A DNA stretch of 6,247 nucleotides from Dehalococcoidia bacterium (GTDB lineage: Bacteria; Chloroflexota; Dehalococcoidia; Dehalococcoidales; JAUVZE01). The stretch is taken from assembly GCA_030602665.1 (NCBI GenBank), contig JAUVZE010000066.1, positions 1 to 6,247 on the forward strand. Direction: 5' to 3'. The notes below the pieces were generated by a model. The model was given only the letters and a program-made list of their open reading frames with translations. It had not been told where the DNA came from and did not search any database. Shown here piece by piece: positions 4,880-6,247 of this stretch. How positions within the stretch are numbered: position 1 is the first letter of the stretch; the number at the start of each line of letters is the position of its first letter. A program made the translations under genes and the position numbers.

Positions 4880-6190
4880 ATGGCTGTTGATAAGTTAGTT
4901 GAAGAGTATAAAAGAACTCATCCCAAATCCGGAGAACTACATGAACGGGCAGTGAAGGTCTTTGCTGCTGACGGGACCACACACCGTGTCCGTATACGGT
5001 CCCCATACGGGCCCTACATAACCCACGCCAAAGGTTCGAAGAAGTGGGATGTGGACGGTAACGAATACATAGATTATGTAATGGGGCACGGGTCCCTGAT
5101 ACTGGGTCACAGTCATCCGGTAATAGTAAAAGCTGTGCAGGAGCAGATGGCCAAGGGTGTCCATTACGGTGATAATCACGAACTGGAGGTGGAGTGGGCT
5201 GAGCTCATACAGAGTGTGATGCCCTCTGCGGAGAGGGTTGAATTTTTTGCCTGTGGGCAGGAAGCCAATCTGATAGCAATCAGGCTGGCTCGCATCTTTA
5301 GCGGGCGAAGAAAAATCCTTAGATTCGTGTTGAATTACCACGGGTGGGCGGATGAATTGGTGCTGGAGCCCAGCACGCCAGGCATTGTGGCGGATGAGGT
5401 CAAGTGGATACCTTATGACCTTGACCGGGTAGAGGAAGAGCTGGCTACAGGAGAATACGCTATTCTCATGACCGAAGGGGGCGGCGCTCGTATGAGCGGC
5501 CAGATTCCACTAGATTTCGACTTCGTTCGTGCGTTGCCTGTCCTTGCCCATAAATATGGCACGGTGTGGCTTCTGGACGAAGTGGTTACTGGTTTCCGAG
5601 ACACGCCTGGGGGCTTTCAGTCTCTGGTGGGAGTAAAGCCGGATTTGACTAGCCTGGGTAAGTGTGTCGCTGGAGGACTGGGGGCTGGTGTCTTAGTTGG
5701 CAGAGCCGATATCATGGAGGTTTTGAGCCCTAAGACTCCCAAAAACCGGCAGGTGATACGTACCGGGACCTGGAATGCCAATCCACTTACCTGCGCCGCC
5801 GGCGTAGCTGCTCTCAAGCTTTATCAGGACGGTGAACCGCAGAGGAAAGCTAGCGAGCTGGCAGCTTACCTGCGAGAAAAAGGGAACCAGGTTTTCAAAG
5901 AGAAAGGCATTGGTGGCTGGCTTTACGGCCGGAGTATCACCCATGTCTACCTTGGGCCATTTGATTTCAAGCCTGATGAAACCATGCCCCCCACTAAAGA
6001 TGTGGATAAGATTATGCGACTGGAGACAAAGGTGCGATTGAGTCACCACCTGATTCAGCGCGGTGTCTCCACGATGTCAGCCAGAATGTTCATCCTTTCC
6101 TGTGTGCACACCATAGAGGATATTGACCAGACAATCAAGGCTCTTGGTGATTCTCTCGATGCCATGATTGCTGAGGGCACTATAAGCTAA
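4880..6190 (+). CDS. Class III PLP aminotransferase (glutamate-1-semialdehyde aminomutase-like)
   Basis: A fold-type I, class III PLP-dependent enzyme of 436 residues, close to the ~430 of glutamate-1-semialdehyde aminomutases. Visible: the PLP-stacking YHG (153-155), LLDEVVTGFR with Asp233 binding the pyridine nitrogen, Lys261 in SLGKCVAGG as the Schiff-base lysine (28 residues after Asp233, as in GSA aminomutase), and GT at 296-297 for the phosphate of the partner subunit. The phosphate loop normally reading SGTEA is ACGQEAN here (124-130), so a key Thr is Gln. This and a catabolic context make true heme biosynthesis unlikely; related enzymes include amino-acid aminotransferases, beta-phenylalanine aminotransferase and isoleucine 2-epimerase, so substrate is open. 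ATG 4880 has AGGAG (4868-4872) 7 nt upstream; a TTG at 4808 inside korC would add 24 residues without homology. It follows korC by 40 bp and is probably co-transcribed; it is visibly more GC-rich than korABC. Confidence 0.92.
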   Translation: MAVDKLVEEYKRTHPKSGELHERAVKVFAADGTTHRVRIRSPYGPYITHAKGSKKWDVDGNEYIDYVMGHGSLILGHSHPVIVKAVQEQMAKGVHYGDNHELEVEWAELIQSVMPSAERVEFFACGQEANLIAIRLARIFSGRRKILRFVLNYHGWADELVLEPSTPGIVADEVKWIPYDLDRVEEELATGEYAILMTEGGGARMSGQIPLDFDFVRALPVLAHKYGTVWLLDEVVTGFRDTPGGFQSLVGVKPDLTSLGKCVAGGLGAGVLVGRADIMEVLSPKTPKNRQVIRTGTWNANPLTCAAGVAALKLYQDGEPQRKASELAAYLREKGNQVFKEKGIGGWLYGRSITHVYLGPFDFKPDETMPPTKDVDKIMRLETKVRLSHHLIQRGVSTMSARMFILSCVHTIEDIDQTIKALGDSLDAMIAEGTIS

Positions 6191-6191
6191 A

Positions 6192-6225
6192 CCAACCTCG
6201 GCTAAAACAGGTTACCCCTGGTTGG
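6192..6225 (+). repeat. Weak inverted repeat after the aminotransferase
   Basis: CCAACC (6192-6197) pairs with GGTTGG (6220-6225) across a 22-nt loop, directly after the stop codon. There is no run of T after it, so it is not a standard intrinsic terminator; it could be a transcript-end hairpin or chance. The remaining bases to the window end show nothing recognisable. Confidence 0.2.
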
Positions 6226-6247
6226 CGATGTTCCAATGTCAATAGGG

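Noticed and set aside
1..6247. tRNA, rRNA, CRISPR array, insertion sequence or phage attachment site
   Set aside because: No cloverleaf with CCA-type features, spaced repeats, transposase-like frames or terminal inverted repeats were found on either strand.

Overview
This 6.2-kb stretch reads as bacterial DNA carrying a small catabolic or fermentative gene neighbourhood. Every main gene has a Shine-Dalgarno sequence, two good sigma-70-type promoters can be seen, and genes overlap in the usual bacterial way. The presence of a ferredoxin-dependent 2-oxoacid oxidoreductase points to an anaerobe or a microbe with low-potential metabolism. I cannot fix the phylum from sequence alone; an anaerobic lineage such as Chloroflexota (Dehalococcoidia) or a sediment bacterium would fit, but that is a guess.

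Layout. Left arm, minus strand: a short-chain dehydrogenase/reductase (145-948) and, upstream of it, an HpcH/HpaI-type class II 2-oxo acid aldolase (1186-1950). A 237-bp GC-rich gap separates them and holds at most one doubtful small ORF. Centre (1951-2406): a divergent control region with a minus-strand promoter (TTGACA-18-TAAGAT), a plus-strand promoter (TTGACG-17-TACAAT), a pair of direct repeats between them, and a leader of about 200 nt before the right-hand operon. Right arm, plus strand: korA-korB-korC (2407-4839), the alpha, beta and gamma subunits of a 2-oxoacid:ferredoxin oxidoreductase, with overlapping junctions. A class III PLP aminotransferase of the glutamate-1-semialdehyde aminomutase type follows 40 bp later (4880-6190). 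The window ends 57 bp after it, with no clear terminator.

How the genes may work together (inference). The aminotransferase could turn an amino compound into an oxo compound, and the KorABC complex could oxidatively decarboxylate a 2-oxo acid to an acyl-CoA plus CO2, passing electrons to ferredoxin. The aldolase on the other arm makes or cleaves 2-oxo acids, and the dehydrogenase would interconvert an alcohol and a carbonyl. The divergent arrangement is compatible with one pathway built around 2-oxo acids; the substrate is not readable from sequence.

Most notable observation. A 40-bp element is repeated (29 of 40 bases identical) just upstream of both left-arm genes, at 987-1026 and 2071-2110. 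It spans the predicted -10 box and the first part of the transcript and includes a TGGGA-TT-TCCCA palindrome in one copy. Two copies of the palindrome's core (GATTTCC) lie one helical turn apart just downstream of the right-arm promoter. This suggests one unseen regulator for all three transcripts. The korABC genes are also visibly more AT-rich than the genes on either side, which suggests a patchwork origin.
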